From: an uncultured Oscillospiraceae bacterium
GTDB lineage: Bacteria; Bacillota; Clostridia; Oscillospirales; Oscillospiraceae
DNA: 7,952 nt
Direction: 5' to 3'
Assembly: GCA_947630345.1 (NCBI GenBank)
Contig: CANRHF010000088.1
Location: forward strand, 1-7,952
Of this stretch, positions 1 to 6,819 are shown one piece after another. The translations under genes were made by a program, and so were the position numbers. How positions within the stretch are numbered: the stretch's first letter is position 1; each line of letters opens with the position of its first letter. A model generated the notes under the pieces. It did no database searches. It was not told the origin of the DNA and saw only the letters and a program-made list of their open reading frames with translations.

Positions 1-1509
1 GGCGGGATCGAGAAGGCCTCCGCCAATCTGGTGGCCTACGATAAGACCGAAGTGCTGGAACCCGGTCAGTCTGAGACGGTTCACATCTCTATCAAGGCCG
101 AGGACATGGCCTCCTTCGACACCTACGGCCACGGCTGCTATGTGTTGGAGAAGGGCGACTATGTCATTTCCATCAATTCCGATTCCCACAATGTTCTGGA
201 TTCTGTCACCTATACCGTGGCGTCCGATATCGTCTACGATGAGAGCAATCCCCGCTCCAGCGACAAGTCCGCCGCTACTGTAGCGTTTGACTATGTGGAA
301 GGTCAGGGCGTGGAGTATCTGTCCCGCGCGGATGGGTTTGCAAACTATGCCTCCGCCACCGCGGCCCCCACGAACTTCACCATGCCTGCGGAGGATAAGG
401 CCAACTTCATCAATTCCTCCAACTATGACCCCTCCGCCAGCAACAACCCGAATGACGTGATGCCCAAGACCGGGCAGAAGAACGGCCTGACGCTGGCCGA
501 TCTGCGGGGCGCGGACTATGACGATCCTCGCTGGGAGACCCTGCTGGATCAGATGACCATTGAAGAGATGGCCAACCTGTCCGGCGTCTGCGGATACCAG
601 ACCGCCGAGATCGAGAGCGTGGGCAAGGTATCCACAACGGATGTGGACGGCCCCCAGGCGGTCAACAACAGCTTTACCGGCGTCGGCTCCATCGCGTTCC
701 CCGCCTGCGTCATGACCGCCTGCACCTGGAACACCGATATGGCCTATCTGTACGGTGACGGCATGGGCAGGATGGCAGATGAGATGCAGATCACCGGCTG
801 GTATGCCCCTGGCGTCAACATCCACCGCTCCGCGTTTGAGGGCCGGAGTACCGAGTATTTTTCCGAGGACGGTTATCTGACCGGTATGCAGGCGGCGCAG
901 GCCGTCAACGGCGCGGCGGAGCATGGCGTATACGCCTATTTGAAGCACTTCGCGCTGAACGAGCAGGAGACCAACCGTGACGCCATGCTCACCACCTGGG
1001 GCAACGAGCAGTCCATCCGTGAGATCTATCTGCGGAGCTTTGAGGTTGCCATCAAGAACAGCGAGGCGCACGCGGTCATGTGTTCCCACAACTATGTGGG
1101 CCCGCTGTGGTCCGCCGCTTCCCCCGCGCTGGTCACCACGGTCCTCCGGGATGAGTGGGGCTTCCAGGGCTTCGCGCTGACAGACTACTTCCTGGGCAAC
1201 GGCTACATGAACGCCGACGAGGCGGTCCGCGCCGGCACGGACGGTATGCTGCTGGCGTTCGACCGGGGCGTCAATATGGTGCAGGATTGCACCAGCGCCA
1301 CCTCCATTCTGGCCCTGCGGCGCGCCAGTAAGAACATCCTGTTCACCACGGTGAACAGCCGCGTCTATGAGGAGGAGAACCTCCATCCCGGCATGCAGCC
1401 CTGGGTCAAGGCTGTGATCGCCATCGATGTACTCGTAGCAATCATTCTGCTTGTCGCCGAGGTGTTCATCTTCAAGGGCTACAAGAAGCGCAAGAACAAG
1501 GCCGCCTGA
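1..1509 (+). CDS. Membrane-anchored GH3 family glycosidase with swapped domain order, 3' part only
   Basis: The frame is open from base 1, so the gene starts upstream; the GTG at 31 is internal. The 502 codons visible run as follows. First comes a fibronectin-III-like module (codons about 10-80, with EPGQSETV and GDYVISI). A Ser/Asn/Pro-rich linker follows, then a GH3 N-terminal TIM-barrel domain (about 165-455) with TTDVDGPQAV, the substrate-binding KHFALNEQET motif (K315-H316) and the nucleophile Asp395 in LTDYF. Last is a hydrophobic helix (471-491) followed by a basic tail. In ordinary GH3 enzymes the barrel precedes the C-terminal and FnIII-like domains. Here the FnIII-like module comes first, as in known permuted clostridial/ruminococcal beta-glucosidases, so the domain carrying the acid/base Glu should lie upstream of the window. 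The protein is probably tethered to the outer face of the membrane and releases beta-linked sugars from oligosaccharides or glycosides; the exact substrate cannot be read from the sequence. A terminator follows the stop. Confidence 0.9.
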   Translation, partial: GGIEKASANLVAYDKTEVLEPGQSETVHISIKAEDMASFDTYGHGCYVLEKGDYVISINSDSHNVLDSVTYTVASDIVYDESNPRSSDKSAATVAFDYVEGQGVEYLSRADGFANYASATAAPTNFTMPAEDKANFINSSNYDPSASNNPNDVMPKTGQKNGLTLADLRGADYDDPRWETLLDQMTIEEMANLSGVCGYQTAEIESVGKVSTTDVDGPQAVNNSFTGVGSIAFPACVMTACTWNTDMAYLYGDGMGRMADEMQITGWYAPGVNIHRSAFEGRSTEYFSEDGYLTGMQAAQAVNGAAEHGVYAYLKHFALNEQETNRDAMLTTWGNEQSIREIYLRSFEVAIKNSEAHAVMCSHNYVGPLWSAASPALVTTVLRDEWGFQGFALTDYFLGNGYMNADEAVRAGTDGMLLAFDRGVNMVQDCTSATSILALRRASKNILFTTVNSRVYEEENLHPGMQPWVKAVIAIDVLVAIILLVAEVFIFKGYKKRKNKAA

Positions 1510-1521
1510 CCTCGGCCTCAG

Positions 1522-1569
1522 TCCAACCCCGTCCCACCCCTGAGGGGGTGGGGCGGAATTGGGCTTTTT
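1522..1569 (+). terminator. Rho-independent terminator of the GH3 gene
   Basis: A 12-bp stem (1529-1540 with 1545-1556, one G-T pair) closes a TGAG loop. After a small internal bulge it is extended by CCAA (1523-1526) pairing with TTGG (1559-1562). A run of five T follows at 1565-1569. It starts 13 bases after the GH3 stop, so the regulator genes downstream probably have their own promoter or depend on read-through. Confidence 0.85.
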
Positions 1570-1604
1570 GGAGTATCATGAGCGGAAATATGAAATTATA
1601 GAAT

Positions 1605-1611
1605 GGGAGGA
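1605..1611 (+). promoter_or_regulatory. Ribosome binding site that fixes the regulator start at 1618
   Basis: GGGAGGA ends 6 bases before ATG 1618. The in-frame ATG at 1603 overlaps this Shine-Dalgarno sequence and has no such sequence of its own, so the longer reading is unlikely. Confidence 0.8.
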
Positions 1612-1617
1612 GAAGGC

Positions 1618-2328
1618 ATGCGCGCCGCAATCTTGGAGGACGATCCTTCCGCTGCGCAGCGAGTAGTGCAGTATTTTGAAAGATATGCTCAGGAAAAAAA
1701 GCAGACGATCCAAACATCCTATTTTCAGACCCCAGGCTCCTTTTTAGCGGAATATAAATCGCAGTATGATCTGATCCTCCTGGACATCCAAATGCCGGGA
1801 ATGAACGGCATGCGGGTGGCGGAGATGATTAGGAATACAGATGAAAAAGTTCTCATGGTATTTATCACAAGGCTCTCCCAATACGCGATCGAAGGCTACA
1901 AGGTCCGCGCGCTGGACTACATTTTGAAGCCGGTATCCTATTTTGACTTTTCCTATATGCTGGACAGAGCGTTTCAGCAGCTCCAGAGCCAGGAGCGGCT
2001 GAGCATCGTTGTCAACAACAAATGGGGTTCAAGCCGCATTTTGGTGTCCAGCATCCGCTACATCGAGGTGCAGAACCATAAGCTCTTTATTCACACGGCA
2101 GAGGAAACGATAGAGGCATGGGGGGCGCTTACGGCACTGGAAAACGAACTCCCGCCGGGAATGTTCTCACGGGTTAACGCGGGGGTTTCCGTTAATTTGA
2201 ACGCGGTGGTGAGCGTGACGGGCGAGTCGGTCGTCCTGACCGGTGAGACAATCCCCCTTTCCAGGCGAAAAAAGAAGGACTTTTGTGAAAACCTGGCGCG
2301 TTACTTCGGAGGAAAAGGCTATGTTTGA
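1618..2328 (+). CDS. LytTR-family response regulator (AgrA/LytR type)
   Basis: A 236-residue transcription factor. The receiver domain (1-120) shows the acidic pocket E7-D8-D9, the phospho-acceptor Asp56 in LLDIQMPGMNG, the switch Thr84 in VFIT and the conserved Lys104 in YILKPV. A LytTR DNA-binding domain follows (about 135-232). It is recognised by ILVSSIRYIEVQNHKLFIHT, the FSRVNAGVSVNLNAV strand region and the closing IPLSRRKKK. These regulators bind paired direct repeats upstream of their targets after phosphorylation by a GHKL sensor. The last 8 bases overlap the start of the sensor kinase gene, so the two are translationally coupled. No convincing promoter was found between the terminator and the gene; TTGGAG (1568-1573) with TGAAAT (1591-1596) is only a weak possibility. 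The likely target is the flanking glycosidase gene, inferred from position only. Base composition is visibly more AT-rich than in the GH3 or adhE genes. Confidence 0.93.
   Translation: MRAAILEDDPSAAQRVVQYFERYAQEKKQTIQTSYFQTPGSFLAEYKSQYDLILLDIQMPGMNGMRVAEMIRNTDEKVLMVFITRLSQYAIEGYKVRALDYILKPVSYFDFSYMLDRAFQQLQSQERLSIVVNNKWGSSRILVSSIRYIEVQNHKLFIHTAEETIEAWGALTALENELPPGMFSRVNAGVSVNLNAVVSVTGESVVLTGETIPLSRRKKKDFCENLARYFGGKGYV
2308..2313 (+). promoter_or_regulatory. Ribosome binding site that fixes the sensor kinase start at 2321
   Basis: GGAGGA lies inside the end of the regulator gene, 7 bases before ATG 2321. It selects that start over the upstream in-frame ATG at 2243, which would add 26 charged residues in front of the first membrane helix. 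Confidence 0.8.
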
Positions 2329-3676
2329 CATCTTTACAAACTTCTTTCTTTACAAGGTCGTTTTCATGGTGGAGCTGCTGGCGGCTATGGCGATCTCGAC
2401 CGCCCATCTTCACCGGCGGGAGAAATTCGCCGGGCGCGTTCTCCTGGCGGTGGCCGGATTGCTGCTTGTGGCATACCTGTTTCCCATCCTGTGGTATAAC
2501 TCCATTTACGCGTCCTTCCTGTTTCTCTCTCTGTTTGTTCTTACACTGGTCGCCGCGTATTTTTGTTTTGACGAGCCGCTCTATCATATCCTGTTCTGCG
2601 GCATTACCGCCTATACAACGCAGCATATCGCGTATGAGACGTTCAATTTTCTCCTGACGATCTCCGGAGTCGCGAATTTTGGGGACATGTACACTGACGC
2701 GGTATCTCCGCACATTGGCCTGTTTGCCGTCATGACCTATGCCGTCAGCTATGGCCTGATCTACTGGCTCATCTGGATCATTGTATCGTATTGCTTTCAC
2801 GGTGAGGATAATCTGGACATCGGCGACAGATGGGCAAAACTGATCCTCTCCTTTGTGATCGTGCTGGTCAACGTGGTGCTGAACGCGGTGTGCGTCTATG
2901 GCACCGGCGGGAGCAGGCTTCCCCTGGCGGTCTATGTCGTCATCTACCTGCAAAGTGTTCTGTGCTGTTCCCTGGCGCTGGCGGTCCATTTCGCCCTGCT
3001 GTGGCGGGAACAGGAAAAGCGTGAAGTGGTTCGGGTAAAGGAACTGTGGGAGGCAGACCGGGCCATGTACGAGCGCACACAGGAAAGCATCAATCTGATC
3101 AATCTGATCAATATCAAGTGCCACGACCTGAAATATCAGATCAGCGAACTCCGGCAGAGGCGGGAGAGCGCCGATGATGACAGCCTGAAGGAGATCGAGG
3201 ACGCGATCGCGATCTATAACTCCAATATCAAAACCGGGAATCAGGTGCTGGATACGATTTTGGCAGAGCGGAATCTTCAGTGCGAATACGAACACATCCG
3301 ATTGGTCACCATCGTTGAAGGCGCGGAACTGAACTTTATCTCTCCCAACAATCTGTATTCCCTGTTCGGGAACGCGATTTCCAACGCCATTGAGGCGGTC
3401 AAAAAGGTGGACGATGTTGAGAAAAAGCTGATCCATCTTTACGTTTATCGCCGCAACAATATGGTATTTATCCATGTTGACAACTACTGCGCGGAGGAAT
3501 TTGCGCCAAAAATCGCGAATGGTTTTCCAGAGACGACAAAATCGGACAAGGACAATCACGGATATGGACTGCGATCCATGTATATGATGGCAGAAAAACT
3601 CGGCGGCAGCATGGAGTATCACTTGGGCCAGGAGATGTTCCACCTGAATATCTTTATTCCAGTCCCAGGCGTATGA
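2321..3676 (+). CDS. Sensor histidine kinase, GHKL/AgrC type, seven membrane helices
   Basis: A 451-residue inner-membrane sensor paired with the LytTR regulator. The N-terminal half is hydrophobic, with about seven predicted helices near residues 9-27, 39-58, 63-83, 88-107, 132-157, 172-193 and 202-228. No separate extracellular sensor domain is present, so the ligand is probably sensed within the membrane bundle or its loops. A helical linker (229-265) leads to the phospho-acceptor His268 in IKCHDLKY. The HATPase domain then shows the N box with Asn351 and Asn355 (LFGNAISNAIEAV) and the G box HGYGLRSM (Gly414, Gly416). The layout matches AgrC-like kinases, but no AgrB processing enzyme or AgrD peptide gene is present in the window, so a peptide pheromone is not supported. 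Association with a glycosidase suggests sensing of a carbohydrate or another gut cue, which is inference. A 9-bp tandem repeat lies in the linker just before His268. Confidence 0.92.
   Translation: MFDIFTNFFLYKVVFMVELLAAMAISTAHLHRREKFAGRVLLAVAGLLLVAYLFPILWYNSIYASFLFLSLFVLTLVAAYFCFDEPLYHILFCGITAYTTQHIAYETFNFLLTISGVANFGDMYTDAVSPHIGLFAVMTYAVSYGLIYWLIWIIVSYCFHGEDNLDIGDRWAKLILSFVIVLVNVVLNAVCVYGTGGSRLPLAVYVVIYLQSVLCCSLALAVHFALLWREQEKREVVRVKELWEADRAMYERTQESINLINLINIKCHDLKYQISELRQRRESADDDSLKEIEDAIAIYNSNIKTGNQVLDTILAERNLQCEYEHIRLVTIVEGAELNFISPNNLYSLFGNAISNAIEAVKKVDDVEKKLIHLYVYRRNNMVFIHVDNYCAEEFAPKIANGFPETTKSDKDNHGYGLRSMYMMAEKLGGSMEYHLGQEMFHLNIFIPVPGV
3089..3112 (+). repeat. 9-bp tandem repeat in the kinase signalling helix
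   Basis: ATCAATCTG occurs twice perfectly (3089-3097 and 3098-3106), followed by a third partial copy ATCAAT. It encodes Ile-Asn-Leu, Ile-Asn-Leu, Ile-Asn (residues 257-264), ending four residues before the phospho-accepting His268. Gain or loss of a unit would keep the frame but rotate the helix by three residues. Confidence 0.8.
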
Positions 3677-3716
3677 CCTTCCGCCGCGCGTTCTGACAAT
3701 TCCCCCGGCTGCAATC

Positions 3717-3890
3717 GAAACACTTATCATCCGCCGGGGACTCAGAAAACCCATCTCCAACGATGTGGTTATCCTCATTGCCGTTGATCTGCTTGCGGCG
3801 GCAGGGATCGTGGTACTGACGGTCTTTGCGGTCAAGGGCGTGAGACGTGAGCTGGGCAAATCCGGCGGTTCGGCGAAAAAGGCCAAGTGA
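3717..3890 (+). pseudogene. 3' remnant of a second GH3 gene (membrane-anchor tail)
   Basis: An open stretch in frame with the TGA at 3888-3890 encodes a short segment, then a hydrophobic helix (LIAVDLLAAAGIVVLTVFAV) and a basic tail (KGVRRELGKSGG, then AKKAK). It has no good start codon or ribosome binding site. The helix and the first basic residues align without gaps to the C-terminal anchor of the GH3 at the left end of the window: over 26 positions 10 are identical, including the I-A-x-D-x-L-x-A pattern and VFxxKG. It therefore looks like the end of a second, related glycosidase gene whose body is lost. The left boundary is uncertain; the frame is open further left into the end of the kinase gene but similarity is not visible there. 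An alternative is a small membrane protein starting at GTG 3765, but nothing supports translation from it. Confidence 0.6.
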
Positions 3891-3960
3891 TAACTTCACC
3901 CATAAAAGCACAAAGCCCGTGAAAACCTCACGGTTCCCTCCTATCTTCTCTCAACGGAGG

Positions 3961-3990
3961 AGGCCAGGCCCGAAAGGACCTGGCCTTCTT
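3961..3990 (+). terminator. Intrinsic terminator after the two-component system and GH3 remnant
   Basis: AGGCCAGG (3961-3968) pairs perfectly with CCTGGCCT (3979-3986). A C·A mismatch is followed by two more C-G pairs closing a GAAA tetraloop (3972-3975). A short T-rich tail (TTCTT) follows. A second, weaker hairpin stands just upstream (CCGTGA 3917-3922 with TCACGG 3928-3933). The structure probably served the lost second GH3 gene and now ends the regulator-kinase transcript. Confidence 0.7.
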
Positions 3991-4038
3991 CCATTCCGCA
4001 CGATCGAATTCGGAACGCTACCTCCCCATATAGCCCCA

Positions 4039-4080
4039 CGCCGTTTTTTCGCCGAAAGGAGCCGGAAAAACGGCGAAAAA
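4039..4080. other. Two mutually exclusive 10-bp hairpins with phased A/T-tracts
   Basis: CGCCGTTTTT (4039-4048) can pair perfectly with AAAAACGGCG (4066-4075), while TTTTTCGCCG (4045-4054) can pair perfectly with CGGCGAAAAA (4071-4080). The two stems share bases, so only one can form. Two A5 tracts (4066-4070 and 4076-4080) are spaced exactly 10 bases apart, and a T6 tract (4044-4049) lies about two turns away, a pattern typical of bent DNA. It ends 38 bases before the -35 box of adhE. No gene is seen here. Confidence 0.55.
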
Positions 4081-4118
4081 TTTATGCACTTTGCGCCGGT
4101 ACTTTCGGGCGGTTTCCC

Positions 4119-4149
4119 TTGACATTTTGGAAATTCGTGGTACTATATC
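4119..4149 (+). promoter_or_regulatory. Sigma-A-type promoter of adhE
   Basis: A perfect -35 box TTGACA (4119-4124) is followed by TACTAT (4141-4146, spacer 16) or TATATC (4144-4149, spacer 19) as -10; each matches four of six consensus bases. Transcription should start near 4153-4157, giving a leader of about 45 bases that begins at the edge of the palindrome downstream. Confidence 0.65.
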
Positions 4150-4157
4150 AGTAGTAA

Positions 4158-4183
4158 TTTATCGGTATAAAAATACCGATAAA
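4158..4183. promoter_or_regulatory. Perfect palindrome in the adhE leader, candidate operator or 5' stem-loop
   Basis: The left arm TTTATCGGTAT (4158-4168) and right arm ATACCGATAAA (4173-4183) are perfect reverse complements around AAAA. It lies between the promoter and the ribosome binding site of adhE (AAGAAAGG, 4185-4192), at the predicted 5' end of the mRNA. As DNA it has the size and symmetry of a dimeric repressor site. As RNA it would form an 11-bp stem with a four-base loop. It does not match the Rex consensus expected for many Firmicute adhE genes, and I cannot assign it to a regulator. Confidence 0.65.
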
Positions 4184-4200
4184 AAAGAAAGGCTGATCCT

Positions 4201-6807
4201 ATGGATACGAAATACCCTTCCGTCACCAATTCTCAGGAGCTGACCGAGGCCATGGCCCGGTGCCGCCAGGCCCAGGCCCGGTTCGCCACTTACACCCAGG
4301 AGCAGGTGGACAAGATCTTTCTGGCCGCCGCCACCGCCGCCAATCAAATGCGCCTCCCCCTGGCCAAGCAGGCCGTGGCGGAGACCGGCATGGGCGTGGT
4401 GGAGGACAAGGTCATCAAGAATCACTACGCCGCCGAGTATACCTACAACGCCTATAAGCACACCAAAACCTGCGGCGTCATCGAGGAAGACCCGGCCTAT
4501 GGCATCCAGCGGATTGCCGAGCCTATCGGCCTCATCGCGGCGGTGATCCCCACCACCAATCCCACCTCCACCGCCATTTTCAAGACCCTGATCTGCCTCA
4601 AAACCCGGAACGCCATCATCATCAGCCCCCATCCCCGGGCAAAGGAAAGCACCATCGCCGCCGCCAAGGTGGTGCTGGAGGCCGCCGTGGCCGCCGGCGC
4701 CCCGGAGAACATCATCGCCTGGATCGACCAGCCCTCTCTGGATCTGACAAACCAGGTCATGCGGGATTCGGATCTGATTTTGGCCACCGGCGGCCCCGGC
4801 ATGGTGAAGGCCGCCTATTCCTCCGGCAAGCCCGCCCTAGGCGTGGGCGCCGGCAACACCCCCGCCATCATTGACGACTCGGCGGACGTTCTGCTGGCGG
4901 TGTCTTCCATCATCCATTCCAAGACCTTCGACAACGGTATGATCTGCGCCTCGGAGCAGTCGGTCATCGTTCTGGACTCCATCTACGACGCGGTGAAGGC
5001 GGAATTTGCCGCCAGGGGCTGCTATTTCCTCCAGGGCGACGAGCTGGACAAGGTCCGCCGGACCATCCTGATCAACGGCGCCCTCAACGCCCGGATCGTG
5101 GGCCAGAGCGCCCACACCATCGCCTCCCTGGCGGGGGTGGAGACGCCGGAGAGCGCCAAGGTCCTTATCGGCGAGGTGGAGAGCGTAGAGCTTTCCGAGG
5201 CTTTTGCCCATGAGAAGCTGTCCCCGGTGCTGGCCATGTACCGAGCCAAGGACTTTGAGGACGCGGTCTCCAAGGCGGAGCGGCTGGTGGCCGACGGCGG
5301 CTACGGCCATACCGCCTCGATCTACCTGGACCCGGTGAACCAGCCGGAGAAAAAGGCCCTCTTTGCCGCCCGCATGAAGACCTGCCGGATTCTGGTGAAC
5401 ACTCCCTCCTCCCACGGCGGCATCGGGGACCTGTACAATTTCAAGCTGACCCCCTCTCTGACCCTGGGCTGCGGGAGCTGGGGCGGCAACAGCGTTTCCG
5501 AGAACGTGGGCGTCAAGCATCTGCTGAACATCAAAACCGTTGCGGAGAGGAGAGAGAATATGCTCTGGTTCCGTGCTCCCGAAAAGGTCTATTTCAAGAA
5601 AGGCTGTCTGGACGTGGCCCTGTCCGAGCTGGCGGGTCACAAGCGGGCATTCCTCGTCACCGACAGCTTCCTGTACCAGAACGGCTACACCAAGCCCATT
5701 GAAACCAAGCTGGATCAACTGGGCATCCTGCACACCACCTTCTCCAACGTGGCCCCAGACCCGACGCTGGCCTGCGCCAAGGAGGGCACCGCCCAGATGG
5801 CGGCCTTCCAGCCGGACCTGATCCTGGCCATCGGCGGCGGCTCCGCCATGGACGCGGGCAAGATCATGTGGGTCCTCTACGAGCACCCCGAGGCCGACTT
5901 CCTGGACATGGCCATGCGCTTTGTGGACATTCGGAAGCGGATCTACACCTTCCCGAAAATGGGGGAGAAGGCGTACTTTGTCGCCATTCCCACCTCCGCC
6001 GGCACCGGCTCCGAGGTCACGCCCTTCGCGGTCATCACCGACGAACAGACGGGAGTCAAGTATCCCCTGGCGGACTATGAGCTTCTGCCCAAGATGGCCA
6101 TCGTAGACGCGGACCTGATGATGAACGCGCCCAGGGGCCTCACCGCCGCCTCCGGCATCGACGCGGTGACCCACGCGCTGGAAGCCTACGCCTCGGTCAT
6201 GGCCACGGACTTCACCGATGGTCTGGCCCTGCGGAGTTTGAAGCTGGTTTTCGAGAATCTGCCCAAGGCCTACGACAACGGTCCCAGGGAGCCCCGGGCC
6301 CGGGAGAACATGGCCCACGCCGCCACCATGGCGGGCATGTCCTTTGCCAACGCGTTCCTGGGGGTGTGCCATTCCATGGCCCACAAGCTGGGGGCTTTCC
6401 ACCATCTGCCCCATGGCATTGCCAACGCGCTGATGATCGACGAGGTCCTCCGGTTCAACGCCGCCGAGGTCCCGGCCAAGATGGGCACCTTCTCCCAGTA
6501 CGACCATCCCCACACCCTGGCCCGCTATGCCGAGGTGGCGGACTATCTGAATCTGGGCGGCGGCACCGACGAGGAAAAGCTGGAGAATCTGATCCATGCC
6601 ATCGACGATCTGAAGGACAAGATCGGCGTCAAGAAGACCATCCGGGACTACGGCATTGACGAGGCCGACTTCCTGGCCCGTCTGGACGAGATGACGGAGC
6701 AGGCGTTTGACGACCAGTGTACCGGCGCCAACCCCCGGTATCCTCTGATGAAGGAGATCAAGCGGATGTATTTGAACGCCTACTATGGCGTCCACGAGCA
6801 GGTGTAA
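4201..6807 (+). CDS. adhE: Bifunctional acetaldehyde-CoA/alcohol dehydrogenase AdhE
   Basis: An 868-residue cytoplasmic enzyme of normal family length. It reduces acetyl-CoA to acetaldehyde and then ethanol, reoxidising two NADH. The N-terminal aldehyde dehydrogenase half (about 1-440) shows TNPTSTAIFKTL, GVGAGNTPA and the catalytic Cys249 in NGMICASEQS. A linker with RRENMLWFRAPEKVYFKKG joins it to the iron-dependent alcohol dehydrogenase half (about 452-860). That half carries the NAD-binding GGGSAMDAGK (from residue 545), PTSAGTGSEVTPF (from 597) and the metal ligands Asp654, His658, His724 and His738 in DAVTH, CHSMAH and HLPHG. The end DDQCTGANPRYPL is characteristic of AdhE. All key residues are intact, so it should be active and form the filament-like spirosomes known for this family. 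It has its own promoter and leader palindrome, and ends 12 bases before a kinase gene with which it is surely co-transcribed. Confidence 0.98.
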   Translation: MDTKYPSVTNSQELTEAMARCRQAQARFATYTQEQVDKIFLAAATAANQMRLPLAKQAVAETGMGVVEDKVIKNHYAAEYTYNAYKHTKTCGVIEEDPAYGIQRIAEPIGLIAAVIPTTNPTSTAIFKTLICLKTRNAIIISPHPRAKESTIAAAKVVLEAAVAAGAPENIIAWIDQPSLDLTNQVMRDSDLILATGGPGMVKAAYSSGKPALGVGAGNTPAIIDDSADVLLAVSSIIHSKTFDNGMICASEQSVIVLDSIYDAVKAEFAARGCYFLQGDELDKVRRTILINGALNARIVGQSAHTIASLAGVETPESAKVLIGEVESVELSEAFAHEKLSPVLAMYRAKDFEDAVSKAERLVADGGYGHTASIYLDPVNQPEKKALFAARMKTCRILVNTPSSHGGIGDLYNFKLTPSLTLGCGSWGGNSVSENVGVKHLLNIKTVAERRENMLWFRAPEKVYFKKGCLDVALSELAGHKRAFLVTDSFLYQNGYTKPIETKLDQLGILHTTFSNVAPDPTLACAKEGTAQMAAFQPDLILAIGGGSAMDAGKIMWVLYEHPEADFLDMAMRFVDIRKRIYTFPKMGEKAYFVAIPTSAGTGSEVTPFAVITDEQTGVKYPLADYELLPKMAIVDADLMMNAPRGLTAASGIDAVTHALEAYASVMATDFTDGLALRSLKLVFENLPKAYDNGPREPRARENMAHAATMAGMSFANAFLGVCHSMAHKLGAFHHLPHGIANALMIDEVLRFNAAEVPAKMGTFSQYDHPHTLARYAEVADYLNLGGGTDEEKLENLIHAIDDLKDKIGVKKTIRDYGIDEADFLARLDEMTEQAFDDQCTGANPRYPLMKEIKRMYLNAYYGVHEQV

Positions 6808-6819
6808 GGAGGACCAAAA

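Noticed and set aside
1578..1601. Seven-codon frame (ATG at 1578) before the regulator, as a possible leader peptide or signal peptide gene
   Set aside because: There is no ribosome binding site and no feature of an AgrD-like precursor; a frame this short is expected by chance.
1603..1617. Longer start for the response regulator at ATG 1603
   Set aside because: The extra codons are made of the Shine-Dalgarno sequence for ATG 1618, and receiver domains begin right at MRAAILEDD.
2243..2320. Longer start for the kinase at ATG 2243
   Set aside because: It would add 26 polar residues and an 86-base overlap with the regulator, while GGAGGA precedes ATG 2321.
2192..3886. A 564-residue minus-strand open frame opposite the kinase
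   Set aside because: The composition is low-complexity and no motif is visible; the + strand kinase with H, N and G boxes explains the region fully.
3847..4122. A 91-codon + strand frame across the intergenic region before adhE
   Set aside because: It runs through a terminator and hairpins, has no ribosome binding site, and shows no family resemblance.
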